From Verrucomicrobiota bacterium (lineage in GTDB: Bacteria; Verrucomicrobiota; Verrucomicrobiia; Limisphaerales; Fontisphaeraceae): a DNA stretch of 56,979 nucleotides. This document shows positions 33,929 through 42,292 of the stretch, piece by piece; positions within the stretch are counted from its first letter, which is position 1, and every line of letters starts with the position of its first letter. The translations under genes and the position numbers were made by a program. The stretch lies in contig JBAXGN010000018.1 in assembly GCA_037139415.1 (NCBI GenBank), positions 1 to 56,979 on the forward strand, in the 5' to 3' direction. The notes beneath the pieces are model-generated. The model did no database searches. It was given only the letters and a program-made list of their open reading frames with translations, and had not been told where the DNA came from.

Positions 33929-35284
33929 TCACCTTAATACTTTCTGAATTTGCTCGATCGGTGCCTCGCGTGGCTGGCATTGAGTTTTGGCCGCCACACC
34001 GGCTGCCGCGCCTGCGGCGGCCCCAACGGCCATGGCGATACACTGAACCCGGTAGGAAGCGTGCGCCTCATGGCTTCCGCTAATGCAGCGGCCCGCCAGC
34101 AGCAGACCGTCCACTTCGCGCGGCACCAGGCAGCCGTAGGGGATGTCGTAAGGCTTGACCTTGGCCGCGAACCGCTCCGCCTGGCCGCTGCCCGACGGGT
34201 TGTGAATGTCGATCACAAAACTTGCGTCGCGCACCACCGCCTCAGGCCATTTGCGTCCCTTGATCAAATCTTCCCTAACCAGGTAACTCACCCCGAGAAA
34301 CCGCCGGGTCTCGCGAATGCCGACTACCGCTGGCATCGCTGAGAGGTAAGCCCGCTCGTGGCCGGGCGCGTGTTTCTTGAGAAACTCCAGCACCTGGAAG
34401 GCCTGTTTGCGCGCGGCCAGCTCGGCGCGAGTCAGATCTTCCACCTTGGTCCCATCAATGCCATTGACCTGCGTGGCATTGATCACGCGTTCGTTCGGAT
34501 AACAGGAGGCATAAACGCGAATGACACCAATGGCCTCCGGCAATTCTCCGGTCTGCTGCCCCTTGCGCACGACGTCGTGCCACGTTCCTTCCGGAACGGA
34601 AACCTTCATGGCCGCTTCTTCACTGCCGCACAACAAACCTTCGGCAGTATTCACTCCGCCAATGCGGTACTGGATCGTCGCCGGCTGCAGAAGTCCATCA
34701 CCCGGCCGACCCTGTTCAAAGGCCGCCCCGGCGGCAAAGGCCACATCGCCATCGCCGGTGGCATCTACCGTGACGCCGGCCTCGATGCGCAGACTTCCTT
34801 GTTTGCAGATCGCGCGCACGCCGCTCACCCGGTTGCCTTGCTGCAAAGTTTCCGTGGCCCAAGTGTGCAGCAGCACTTTCCCGCCCGCCTCAAGCACCAG
34901 GTCGGCATATTCCAGGTCCATTCGCTCCATCTGCGCGGCACGCCCGCCCAGGCGCTGAAGCACTTCACGGACGAACGCACTGTTCGAGGCGCCCATTAGC
35001 GGGCTCACACCCGCCTGCACACCCATGCCCCCCATGCGGCCGTAGCGTTCAACCAGCAACACCTTCGCGCCTTGGCGCGCCGCCATCGTGGCCGCCGCCA
35101 TGCCGGAGGGGCCGCCGCCACAAACCAAAACATCGGCGCGAAAAACAGTTTCTTTTAAACGTTGGAATGGTTTGGCCTGCCCAAGGCCAGTCGGCGTCGA
35201 CGCTTCCGCCCCCCAGCCGAGCGAACCCGCCGCCATAACCCCGCCCGCCCCGACAAAGTGCCTACGAGTGATGCCATTTTTCAT
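33929..35284 (-). CDS. Tat-exported FAD-dependent oxidoreductase
   Basis: The 451-residue product has a twin-arginine signal (ITRRHFVGAGGVMAAGSLG). Next come an FAD dinucleotide loop (VLVCGGGPSGMAAATMAARQG), a second conserved segment VDATGDGDVAFAAGA, and the C-terminal FAD loop LLLAGRCISGSHEAHASYR, which together match the FAD-dependent oxidoreductase family PF12831. In planctomycetes and verrucomicrobia such genes often accompany sugar or sulfatase clusters and may oxidise sugars outside the cytoplasm, complementing the 3-keto-disaccharide-type hydrolase just upstream. Confidence 0.85.
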   Translation of the reverse strand: MKNGITRRHFVGAGGVMAAGSLGWGAEASTPTGLGQAKPFQRLKETVFRADVLVCGGGPSGMAAATMAARQGAKVLLVERYGRMGGMGVQAGVSPLMGASNSAFVREVLQRLGGRAAQMERMDLEYADLVLEAGGKVLLHTWATETLQQGNRVSGVRAICKQGSLRIEAGVTVDATGDGDVAFAAGAAFEQGRPGDGLLQPATIQYRIGGVNTAEGLLCGSEEAAMKVSVPEGTWHDVVRKGQQTGELPEAIGVIRVYASCYPNERVINATQVNGIDGTKVEDLTRAELAARKQAFQVLEFLKKHAPGHERAYLSAMPAVVGIRETRRFLGVSYLVREDLIKGRKWPEAVVRDASFVIDIHNPSGSGQAERFAAKVKPYDIPYGCLVPREVDGLLLAGRCISGSHEAHASYRVQCIAMAVGAAAGAAAGVAAKTQCQPREAPIEQIQKVLR

Positions 35285-35344
35285 AAACTACTTATAAGAT
35301 ATTACTTTCTGGTTAGCCTTGATGATTTCGAGTGATGTCAGCCG

Positions 35345-36280
35345 TTAAATGATTCGCACCTGGATGTTGCGCCAGCGGCAAACCGCGCCTTCGGCCCAGC
35401 GGTTATGCCCCATGCTGTCATTATCATGGACTTCAAAGCCAATGCGGCCCGCCGGTCCAAGCAGACGCTTCACCAACGCCGGACTAAAGCCCGGCGCCGT
35501 GATGGTTGTGGTGTCGAGTTCACAGATCTTGGCTCCGTTGATCCACGTGGTGATGGTGGGCACCTCGCCGACACAGCGCACTCGGAATTGGTTCCAGTCG
35601 TTAACCCGCCACGCTTTCGAGAAGTCGGAAAAAGGGGCAGCGAATTGCATCTTAGGACAGGGGAACTTTGATTCGCTCCCGCCCTCGCGCAAATTCCCGA
35701 CGCGAAATCCTGGCAGTTCATCTCCGGTTACCGAGAAGGGGGCCGCGCGAAAGGACCCCAGCTTGTTTCCAAAAACACCCCCAATCGCACCGTTCGGACG
35801 GTGGTCAACGTTGATTTGGAAACCCACGTTGCCGAGTTCATGGGCGCGGAGCATTATCCCCGTGTCCGCCGGCCAGTCGGGACGCGCTTCCAGTTCCAGT
35901 TCAAAGTCACCAAAAGTATCGTCCGTAAGCAAGTAGGCGCCCAGGCCGGACCCGGGTGGCTGTTGGCCGCCAACGATCGCTCCGTCCACCACCTCCCAAT
36001 GTCCGCGATGATCCAGCACGCGCTGGCGCTTGGGGTCCGCGCCATACCAGGCATGCAGGCGTTCGCGCAGCTCGCCGGAAGGTATCTTTTCCGCGTCAAT
36101 CGCTGGCGGAAACCCCAAACGCGGCACGGCGTGCCAACCTTTCAACGTCCGACCGTCGAAGATTGGACGGAAAGCCGTCCCGGTGGGAGAATCTGCCGGA
36201 CGACCAATATGCGGAAGCAGAACAGCGCCACCGCAAAATGCAGAAATTCTCAAAAAATGACGACGAGGAAGGTAATACAT
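35345..36280 (-). CDS. DUF1080 (3-keto-disaccharide hydrolase) family protein, Tat signal
   Basis: The 311-residue product starts at 36280 with a Tat-like N-terminus (LPRRHFLRISAFCGGAVLL). The DUF1080 jelly roll is evident: FRPIFDGRTLKGWHAV, GHWEVVDGAIVGGQ, FGDFELELEARP, TGIMLRAHE, WNQFRVRCVG and GRIGFEVHDND. Members hydrolyse 3-keto-glycosides or bind glycans. It lies upstream of and co-directional with the FAD oxidoreductase, which could make the keto sugar. A poor copy of the leader box (AACCG preceded by CATGTTGTCC) lies at about 36375-36394, upstream of the start. Confidence 0.85.
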   Translation of the reverse strand: MYYLPRRHFLRISAFCGGAVLLPHIGRPADSPTGTAFRPIFDGRTLKGWHAVPRLGFPPAIDAEKIPSGELRERLHAWYGADPKRQRVLDHRGHWEVVDGAIVGGQQPPGSGLGAYLLTDDTFGDFELELEARPDWPADTGIMLRAHELGNVGFQINVDHRPNGAIGGVFGNKLGSFRAAPFSVTGDELPGFRVGNLREGGSESKFPCPKMQFAAPFSDFSKAWRVNDWNQFRVRCVGEVPTITTWINGAKICELDTTTITAPGFSPALVKRLLGPAGRIGFEVHDNDSMGHNRWAEGAVCRWRNIQVRII

Positions 36281-36922
36281 AATCACGCGAGAGGAGCGAA
36301 CCGTGGTTTTGTTCAAGTTTCCGCAAACGCCATGGCCGCCTTCGTGCGTGGCAAGGCGCGCAAATAAGATGAGCCGGTTCGGACAACATGCCTTGAGGCT
36401 CCCAAAAACCAACTGCTCGCGCAAGGTCTAAAATGTCTTCGAGGTGGCGCGCGCGGCTCCATTTCGACCAGCCACGCCACGCGAAGGTCCACGTCCGAAC
36501 AGCCCGCCTATCACCGTCAATCACGAAGCAGACGAGCGAATGAGACAACGACAAGTCTTGCCGCTTTACACCCGCATCCCTGTCTGGCACATGGCGCAGG
36601 CGGCAAAGCCCTTGCCGTGGATTTGGGTGGCGACCTTAATGCTGACGGCCATCAACTCCGCCGAGACGACTTTCAATGGCCTGGTCTGTGGTGGCATCTA
36701 TACGTTCAAAAATCCGGAACAAATGGGGAAGATTGACAACCAGAAGTGTGACTTCGACCATCATACTAAAAACGCGAACGCTGAAAGCCAGCAGTTAGGA
36801 GCAAGGAGTTGGAATGGACAAAAATGAACTGCATGGTTTGCGTGACACCTAACATTTGCCGATGCCTTGAAAAACCTTGGGTGTTGGTTCTTTTTGTCAA
36901 AAGGTGGAACCAAGGTGCTTCC
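36281..36922. other. 640-nt stretch without a convincing gene; repeat R fragment
   Basis: Several overlapping frames exist on both strands but none shows a family or a good start. A short minus-strand frame ends with GKGFAACAMCQTGM, loosely like a haem-binding or Zn CxxC end, but no domain surrounds it. At 36775-36830 the sequence GAACGCTGAAAGCCAG and GGAGCAAGGAGTTGGAATG matches the end of repeat R copy c (39380-39420). Confidence 0.4.
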
Positions 36923-37135
36923 TTAAGGCCTGCTGCTAAACGATGGGCCGGCTCCGATTTTGTCCGTTGCGTCGTTCGCGGCCTTTTCAATGCCGCTTAT
37001 TTGAACTGGTTTAGCGGTTATGTTTTCTAGCTGCTTGGTTGCTTCCAATAGTTGCTCGGTTATGGTTATTAGTTGTCCGGTTATGGCTTTTGTCTGCGTT
37101 TCATCATTCATAGCTAAATAATGTTTTTTGGTCAC
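36923..37135 (-). CDS. Small helical protein after the coiled-coil lipoprotein gene
   Basis: Up to 70 residues from a GTG whose first bases overlap the stop of the preceding lipoprotein gene (GTGA). An ATG at 37111 would give 62 residues. Heptad-like helix (GQLITITEQLLEATKQLENIT) dominates. No family recognised. The overlap suggests translation coupled to the lipoprotein. Confidence 0.45.
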   Translation of the reverse strand: MTKKHYLAMNDETQTKAITGQLITITEQLLEATKQLENITAKPVQISGIEKAANDATDKIGAGPSFSSRP

Positions 37136-37428
37136 TTCTTTTCCGCATCCAGCTTGGCTTTTTCCAGTGCCGCTTTGGCATCGGCTTTCTTTTTATCCGC
37201 GTCCAATTGCGCTTGGGCCGCGAGCTTTTTGGCTTCGATCTTGGCCTTATCAACCGTGGCCTCCGCCTCCGCCGCTGTTTTGGCGTCCGCTGCCGCGGCG
37301 TTCACCGCGTCCTTTTTATTATCAATCGCCCTTTTGGTGATTTCTGTTTTTTCATCTTGGACCGACTTCTGTTGGTTGCAGCCCACGAAGGCAAATGCGG
37401 CAAATGCCACGAGTACTAGTGTTTTCAT
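37132..37428 (-). CDS. Small alanine/lysine-rich coiled-coil lipoprotein
   Basis: The 98-residue product has a lipoprotein signal with lipobox (FAFVGC). The mature part is one long charged helix of KA/EA/DA repeats (KKDAVNAAAADAKTAAEAEA and so on). It resembles small outer-membrane-attached helical lipoproteins of the Lpp/YajI sort in style, not by homology. It probably spans or spaces the periplasm, or responds to envelope stress. Transcription runs away from the PRC-barrel gene. Confidence 0.65.
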   Translation of the reverse strand: MKTLVLVAFAAFAFVGCNQQKSVQDEKTEITKRAIDNKKDAVNAAAADAKTAAEAEATVDKAKIEAKKLAAQAQLDADKKKADAKAALEKAKLDAEKK

Positions 37429-37491
37429 AATTATTATTGTTTTAAATATTTATTTTCGGATCAACAATACGCCTTTGGCTGGTCCTCGGCT

Positions 37492-37617
37492 ATGGGGTGT
37501 AACCCTACCCGCACAGTCTCGAAAATCGGTGAATACATTTATCCAAAACCAACCAGGGTTGAATTCATGGTCGTCGGCAAGGTGTTCCCCATCATTTATG
37601 GTAGGGTTTCACCCCAT
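37492..37617. repeat. Foldback element with 18-bp inverted repeat
   Basis: ATGGGGTGTAACCCTACC (37492-37509) pairs with GGTAGGGTTTCACCCCAT (37600-37617) with one mismatch. About 90 nt lie between. Each arm is itself partly palindromic (GGGTnnAACCC type). Intergenic, upstream of the PRC-barrel gene; MITE- or REP-like. Confidence 0.6.
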
Positions 37618-37752
37618 GGCGAAGGCACCTTGGCTGGCGCAAGTTAGGAGGGTTGGCATTTGGGTTGATCGCGGTGAAGCAATGTCTCCAGCGCGCCTTC
37701 AACCAGACACCAACACGAAATACAAAAAAAACGCAAAGAACGAAAGACAATT

Positions 37753-38511
37753 ATGTTAAATAAAGTAAAAACCTTAAAGGGTTACAAATTGGACAGCTTG
37801 GACGGGGAAATTGGGAAGGTCAAAGAATTCTACTTTGACGACCAGCACTGGACCATTCGCTATCTGGTTGCGGACACGGGACACTGGCTCACTGGCAGAA
37901 AAGTACTAATTTCCCCGTATGCATTGAACAGTGTGATTAAGAGCGAAAAGCATCTATCCGTTAACCTGACCAAAAAACAGATTGAGAACAGTCCTTCTTT
38001 AGCGAGTCACAAGCCCGTCTCCCAGCAATTCGAGGATGACTACTACGGCTATTATGGTTGGCCGTCGTATTGGAGCGGGGCATCCGTGTGGGGCGATTAT
38101 CCTTACATTGAACGTGACCAAACCAAGTGGGGCACACATACCAAAGCTGCGAAGTCCTGGGATCGCCATCTCCGCAGCACGCATGAGGTGACGGGTTACC
38201 ATCTCGAAACGCTGGACGGCGAGCTTGGCCACATCGAGGATTTTGTCATTGATGACGCGTCTTGGGCGATTCGGTATCTGATCGTCAAAACACAAAACTG
38301 GTGGCCAGGGAAAAGCGTTTTGGTTTCACCGCAATGGATCGAGCGCGTGAGTTGGAGCGAAAAGAAAGTCTTCATTTCTCTTTCGCGAGAGACCATCAAG
38401 ACGTCCCCGGAATATACCGAGGAGTCGCTGCTCACGCGGGATTATGAAATTGGACTGCATGGGCATTACAGCCGCAAAGGATACTGGATTGATGAACGGG
38501 TGGCCGCGTAA
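37753..38511 (+). CDS. Tandem PRC-barrel protein
   Basis: The 252-residue product consists of two PRC-barrel domains. Repeat 1 (residues 8-70): YKLDSLDGEIGKVKEFYFDD, then HWTIRYLVADTG and VLISPYAL. Repeat 2 (145-215): YHLETLDGELGHIEDFVIDD, then SWAIRYLIVKT and VLVSPQWIERVSW. A Tyr/Gly-rich linker joins them. Such photoreaction-centre-type barrels act as adaptor domains in RNA processing or stress response; here the function is unknown. It is followed 120 nt later by an orphan CheB gene. Confidence 0.85.
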   Translation: MLNKVKTLKGYKLDSLDGEIGKVKEFYFDDQHWTIRYLVADTGHWLTGRKVLISPYALNSVIKSEKHLSVNLTKKQIENSPSLASHKPVSQQFEDDYYGYYGWPSYWSGASVWGDYPYIERDQTKWGTHTKAAKSWDRHLRSTHEVTGYHLETLDGELGHIEDFVIDDASWAIRYLIVKTQNWWPGKSVLVSPQWIERVSWSEKKVFISLSRETIKTSPEYTEESLLTRDYEIGLHGHYSRKGYWIDERVAA

Positions 38512-38631
38512 TCCCGACGCAGGGAATCCCGATCCTGGGCTTCAAGTGAATGCGATTATCCGGGCGCATCCTTGAAGCCCGGCTAGCATGGGTTGACGCC
38601 AAGACGCAAGCTCGTACCAGTGTGATCACCT

Positions 38632-39219
38632 ATGAAAACTAAAAGTAATATTAGAGACTTTCCGGTCGTTTGCGTGGGCGGTTCGGCTGGTGGCCTCGAT
38701 GCCTATATCCGGTTATTGCGACATCTGCCGGCTGATATGGGGGTTGCGATTGTCATCGTGAATCACCTGCGAACCGTTGACACCCAACTCCACGAGATTC
38801 TACCGCGCTACTCAGCGATGCCGGTTGAACTGATCACGGAAAGATTGCTCATTGAGCCCAACCATGTATTTATTATCCCGGCGCAGCGTGATTTGCACGT
38901 GCTTGATGGGGAGTTCCGGCTAATGCCGATTTCAAAGCCCAGGGGATGGCCGGACGTGATTACGGTTTTCCTGCGCTCCCTAACGCAACACTGGGATGGT
39001 AAACTGATTGCGGTTATTGTCTCTGGTTATGATGGAGATGGGGCCGCCGCGCTCTGCGGCATCAAAGACGTGGGGGGCATTACCATTGCCCAGCAGCTCG
39101 ACACCGCCGGGCAGCCAGATATGCCGAAGAGTGCCATCGCAAGTGGGTGCATTGATTTTATTCTTTCGCCTGAGGATATAGCGAAAAAGCTGGTGCAAAT
39201 TGCGGCCGCAGTTGCATAA
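38632..39219 (+). CDS. Stand-alone CheB-type methylesterase domain protein
   Basis: The 195-residue product is a CheB catalytic domain alone, without the receiver domain. The triad is visible: S18 in CVGGSAGGLDA, H45 in VIVNHLRT and D136 in VSGYDGDGAAAL. CheB removes methyl or amide groups from chemoreceptor glutamates. No che genes lie nearby, and small orphan CheB proteins are common in stress loci next to PRC-barrel genes. The usual QH before the catalytic His is NH here. Confidence 0.85.
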   Translation: MKTKSNIRDFPVVCVGGSAGGLDAYIRLLRHLPADMGVAIVIVNHLRTVDTQLHEILPRYSAMPVELITERLLIEPNHVFIIPAQRDLHVLDGEFRLMPISKPRGWPDVITVFLRSLTQHWDGKLIAVIVSGYDGDGAAALCGIKDVGGITIAQQLDTAGQPDMPKSAIASGCIDFILSPEDIAKKLVQIAAAVA

Positions 39220-39240
39220 ACGGAATTCAGAATGACGGAG

Positions 39241-39420
39241 AAAAATGATTTTTCAGGAAAATACGCCAGCAGAAAAATGGGGGGCCGGACATGGCAAAAA
39301 GATTGACTGGCAGAAAAATTAAACTGAAGAAATTGGAAGCTTGAAGTCAGGAGGTGGAATGAGCATGGAATTCAAACCGCGAAAGCTGAAAGCCAGGAGT
39401 TGGGAGCAAGGAGTTGGAAT
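39241..39420 (+). repeat. Dispersed repeat R, copy c (long form)
   Basis: It begins AAAAATGATTTTTCAGG, passes GGCCGGACATGGCAAAAAG and CTGGCAGAAAAATTAA, and ends GAAGTCAGGAGGTGGAATG plus a second similar unit to 39420. Copy d at 42293-42420 shares the full order. It lies between convergent cheB-like and uxuA-like genes. Confidence 0.75.
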
Positions 39421-39429
39421 GTACTATCC

Positions 39430-40500
39430 TCATTTCTCCCCAACCTCCTGCAGCACTGCCCGCATAAAACCGAGCGCATAGGCCATCCCGCAATGCCACG
39501 GAGCGGCGCAACTCATCTGCGGTGCATGATCCGGAATCAGCACGCCGTCAAACCCGTTTTGTTTCAAGATGCGGATCACGCGTCTCATATCCACGTCCCC
39601 TTCGTCAATAAACGCTTCTTTATAGGTCGGCACTTTGCCGCGCACGTTGCGAAGGTGGACATAGCCCAGTTTGCCTTGTCGGCTATAAGTGTCCACCGTT
39701 TGATAAATATCCCCCTCACTCATTTCCGCCAGCGTCCCAACGCAAAACTCCAGCTTATTGCGTGGGCTGGGCTTCAAATCAAGCAACCGTTGATACAGGT
39801 GAGGCTGATAGACCAGGCGTGGTTGTCCACGGACCGTGGGCATGGGCGGATCATCCGGGTGTGCGGCCAGAGTCACACCGGCTTCTTCTGCCACCGGGAT
39901 GACTGCGTCCAAGAAAACTTGGAGCCGTTGCCAAAGCTGTTCTGGCGTCGTTACTGGAACTGCACCAGCACTTGCTTCGCGATCATAAACCATGTTCCAG
40001 ACCATGCCGTTGGGTAGCGGTTTATCGAATGCCCCATCCATGCCCACCGCTTCCGCTTCCCCGCGCGCAAAATTTCCCTTGATGCGTCCGGCGACTCCGG
40101 CAATGGAAAAGTTGTAACCGAAAATGGGGATGCCCGCCTGGCCGACATTTCGGATGATGGTTTTGACGTTTTCCAAGTGCCGCGCTTTTTTCGGCCCGTC
40201 CAGCAAGACATCGTGCCAATGCGCGGGGTCAAAGTTTTCGATGGCCTCCAGTTCCAAACCGTGGGTGTTAATTTCCCTCTTAAGCGCGGTCATTTCTTCC
40301 GCCGTCCACAGTGTTTCCGGATCACCCGCGAGTCCCCATCCGGCATCATCACCCACCGGTTGATCGCCGGGTTTATTGCTGCGAGAAGAGCGGAAGTAAT
40401 CTACCAGGTGTACGATCAAATGGGTGCAGCCGCACTGCCTGGCAAACCGATAGTGTTCCGAGTTCAGTTGATGACGGTAAAGGCCCAGTCCAAGTTTCAT
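39430..40500 (-). CDS. uxuA: Mannonate dehydratase
   Basis: The 356-residue product matches UxuA: start MKLGLGLYRHQL, then IENFDPAHWHDVLLDGP, IFGYNFSIAGVAGR, VTLAAHPDDPP, KLEFCVGTLAEM, GYVHLRNVRG, FIDEGDVDM and LIPDHAPQM. The His, Cys and Asp residues in these motifs bind the Mn/Fe ion. It converts D-mannonate to 2-keto-3-deoxy-D-gluconate in the cytoplasm, the step linking glucuronate or alginate monomers to central metabolism. It follows the SDR gene by 19 nt, so the two form an operon controlled by cassette G. Confidence 0.92.
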   Translation of the reverse strand: MKLGLGLYRHQLNSEHYRFARQCGCTHLIVHLVDYFRSSRSNKPGDQPVGDDAGWGLAGDPETLWTAEEMTALKREINTHGLELEAIENFDPAHWHDVLLDGPKKARHLENVKTIIRNVGQAGIPIFGYNFSIAGVAGRIKGNFARGEAEAVGMDGAFDKPLPNGMVWNMVYDREASAGAVPVTTPEQLWQRLQVFLDAVIPVAEEAGVTLAAHPDDPPMPTVRGQPRLVYQPHLYQRLLDLKPSPRNKLEFCVGTLAEMSEGDIYQTVDTYSRQGKLGYVHLRNVRGKVPTYKEAFIDEGDVDMRRVIRILKQNGFDGVLIPDHAPQMSCAAPWHCGMAYALGFMRAVLQEVGEK

Positions 40501-40519
40501 AAGTTCCTTTCAGCTATGA

Positions 40520-41332
40520 TTAAAAACCGATACTGATCCCGCCGTCCACTGGTAAAACGACTCCGGTGACAAATTTTGCCGCCGAGGAGCACAGATAAAC
40601 TGCCGCCATTCCCACATCGTTTGGTTCACCCAGGCGCGCCATGGGCGTACGGGCCACGATTTTGCGTTTACGTTCTGGATCGCCCGCCAGGGCCTTGTGT
40701 GACATATCGGTTTCAATCCAGCCAGGGGCGATGCCATTGACACGCACGCCCAATGGGGAAAACTCGGTTGCCAGGGTGCGCACCATCCCCAGGTAAGCGC
40801 TCTTGGCGGCGCTGTACGCCACCACTTGCGGAATACCAAACAGGGAGGCCATCGAGGCAATGAACAAAATTGAGCCATGCTTGCGTTTGATCATGCCCGG
40901 AGCCGCTGCCCGGGTAATCGCATGCGCCCCCAACACGTGGGTGTTCAACACTGCAAGGAACTCATCTTCGGTGGTTTCCAACGCCGGCTTTTTAAGATGA
41001 ACACCAGCATTGTTGATCAGGATACTGATTTCACCGTAACGCTCCGTAATCTTGCGAACCAGTTCCGGAGCCTCGCGATGTTTGGTGACATCGTGAGAAA
41101 TGTAACCCGCATTGGCGCCGATTTCATGCGTGGCAGTTTTTAATAAATCTTCCCGCCTGCCAGCCAGAATCACCCGTGCGCCTGCCATGGCCAGGCAATG
41201 GGCCATGGCCAGGCCCAGACCGGAACCGCCACCGGTGATCAGCGCGAGTTCGCCGTCCAGACGAAATCCGCAAGGCCAGTGGGATAACCCGCCAGGGGCG
41301 CTCGTAATGGGATTTGAGATGTTTTGTCGCAT
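40520..41332 (-). CDS. SDR-family oxidoreductase, probable fructuronate/mannonate dehydrogenase
   Basis: The 270-residue classical SDR has cofactor loop [17 protein letters not shown] in [10 protein letters not shown], catalytic Ser in IASMASLFG, YxxxK as YSAAK, and the PVDGG end typical of gluconate-5-dehydrogenase or KduD-like enzymes. Paired with uxuA, the likely reaction is reduction of D-fructuronate to D-mannonate, a job done by SDRs instead of UxuB in several bacteria. The specific substrate is inferred from the operon only. Its promoter is cassette copy G. Confidence 0.85.
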   Translation of the reverse strand: MRQNISNPITSAPGGLSHWPCGFRLDGELALITGGGSGLGLAMAHCLAMAGARVILAGRREDLLKTATHEIGANAGYISHDVTKHREAPELVRKITERYGEISILINNAGVHLKKPALETTEDEFLAVLNTHVLGAHAITRAAAPGMIKRKHGSILFIASMASLFGIPQVVAYSAAKSAYLGMVRTLATEFSPLGVRVNGIAPGWIETDMSHKALAGDPERKRKIVARTPMARLGEPNDVGMAAVYLCSSAAKFVTGVVLPVDGGISIGF

Positions 41333-41342
41333 GGGATGCTTT

Positions 41343-41449
41343 CACTGGTCGCGTTGCGGAAAAGGAGCAATGCGTGTGCCTCGTCTTAAGATTTGTTCAT
41401 GTCGTGTACCCATGAATGGAAACTTAACCTCCGTGGTGATGCGGTTCAA
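41343..41449 (-). promoter_or_regulatory. Promoter/leader cassette, copy G (SDR-uxuA operon)
   Basis: Minus strand: -35 TTGAAC (41449-41444), 17-nt spacer, -10 TAAGTT (41426-41421), ATG at 41413 after 7 nt. The box at 41373-41343 contains GCATTGCTCC and CGC-AAC-GCG. The leader ORF is 23 codons and ends in the box, out of frame with the SDR gene, and the distance from -10 to box is about 25 nt longer than in copies B-F. Confidence 0.6.
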
Positions 41450-41456
41450 GCGGGAA

Positions 41457-41530
41457 TTTTGAAGGGAATTAAGCGCTTCGGGTCAGGTAGCGGCCGAACG
41501 ATATGCGATGGTTGATAATCAAATATGGGT
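41457..41530 (+). repeat. Dispersed repeat S, copy 2
   Basis: TTGAAGGGAATTAAGCGCTTC, GGTCAGGTAGCGGCCGAAC and GGTTGATAATCAAATA match copy 1 at 23137-23220, with an internal deletion of about 14 nt. It lies directly upstream of cassette G. Confidence 0.65.
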
Positions 41531-41585
41531 GTTGAGGGAGAAGGATGGGATTGGGTTTCATGGGGAGTGATGTGGCAGGTAAAAA

Positions 41586-41745
41586 ACTACACCAAAACTA
41601 CACCAAAATTACACCATTTGCGGTAACATTATGGTGTAGTTTGATTGGCTAGATGTGGGATAAGTTCTTGCAGATTAGGCAGTTGAATCGGTGATTGCAA
41701 ATTCACCGCCGGGGTTGCCGGGAGGGGGGTGGTGTAGTTTTGCAT
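41586..41745. repeat. Cluster of ACTACACCA motifs
   Basis: ACTACACCA or a one-base variant occurs three times in direct orientation (41588-41617) and twice inverted (about 41630-41640 and 41731-41741), all within 160 nt. Part of it overlaps the end of a doubtful minus-strand ORF that would read YTTP and QTTP. It could be an operator or iteron cluster, or a repeat remnant. Confidence 0.4.
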
Positions 41746-41997
41746 CGGAAACGGATCCACCAGGGCACCCAGCAAATTCGGGCCAAAGGCGAACTTATGG
41801 GAAAACAGTTGGCGATCCAGATTTATGAACCGGGTGAGCGCCCGAAAGTATTGGACGACCAGCAACGGCTTTGGGGGCGAGGTGATCCGTTTCGGGACGA
41901 CATGCCGGATGGCGCGGATGATGACCGGCTTGATGCGTTTGGGCCGGATGATGCGGCAGATGAATTTGTGAGGCCACATAGGAATTTCAGATTTCAA
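41629..41997 (-). CDS. Doubtful ORF, possibly part of a decayed gene
   Basis: A 122-codon frame rich in Pro, Arg and Gln with segments KPVIIRAIRHVVPKRITSPP and LFSHKFAFGPNLLGALVDP. No family is recognised, and a 111-codon frame runs opposite. It lies downstream of a truncated HTH gene start on the same strand, so it may be the tail of that gene separated by indels. Confidence 0.25.
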   Translation of the reverse strand: MKSEIPMWPHKFICRIIRPKRIKPVIIRAIRHVVPKRITSPPKPLLVVQYFRALTRFINLDRQLFSHKFAFGPNLLGALVDPFPMQNYTTPLPATPAVNLQSPIQLPNLQELIPHLANQTTP

Positions 41998-42117
41998 ATT
42001 TCAGAGACTGACAGGGACGCCCGCGAATGACGCGAATCGGCGCGAATGGGGAGCGAAGAACATGGCATAAAAATGGCAGGTAAAAAATGATGGAAGGGTT
42101 AGACGGACCATTGGTGG

Positions 42118-42202
42118 AGGTCAGTTCGGTAGCAATCCGGTTGTAGCTCCAGCCTTGGGCGCGGAGTTGGACGAAACGGTCTCGGGTATCCTGATCTTTC
42201 AT
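42118..42202 (-). pseudogene. N-terminal remnant of a small HTH protein
   Basis: The frame starts with KDQDTRDRFVQLRAQGWSY and NRIATEL, the opening of a resolvase-type helix-turn-helix protein found in verrucomicrobia and planctomycetes, then loses similarity before the second HTH helix. What follows to 41987 is low-complexity sequence. Only the first ~28 codons survive. Confidence 0.55.
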
Positions 42203-42254
42203 AGTATTCTATCGTTATAATTTTTATTGTTTCGGGGAACAGTGTAGCATGGGG

Positions 42255-42277
42255 GGTAGGACAAATACGGTCCTACC
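42255..42277. other. 8-bp stem-loop next to A-rich sequence
   Basis: GGTAGGAC (42255-42262) pairs with GTCCTACC (42270-42277), loop of 7, followed by A-rich DNA. It does not form a standard terminator on either strand. It lies between the HTH relic and repeat R copy d. Confidence 0.4.
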
Positions 42278-42292
42278 CTCAAAAAAGTAAAA

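Noticed and set aside
36444-36827. 127-codon plus-strand frame
   Set aside because: No start signal, no domain, and its end overlaps a repeat R fragment; more likely non-coding.
23358-41332. Possible SusC/SusD-type polysaccharide utilisation locus
   Set aside because: No TonB-dependent transporter or SusD-like gene is present; the cluster is a glycan locus without the Bacteroidetes uptake pair.
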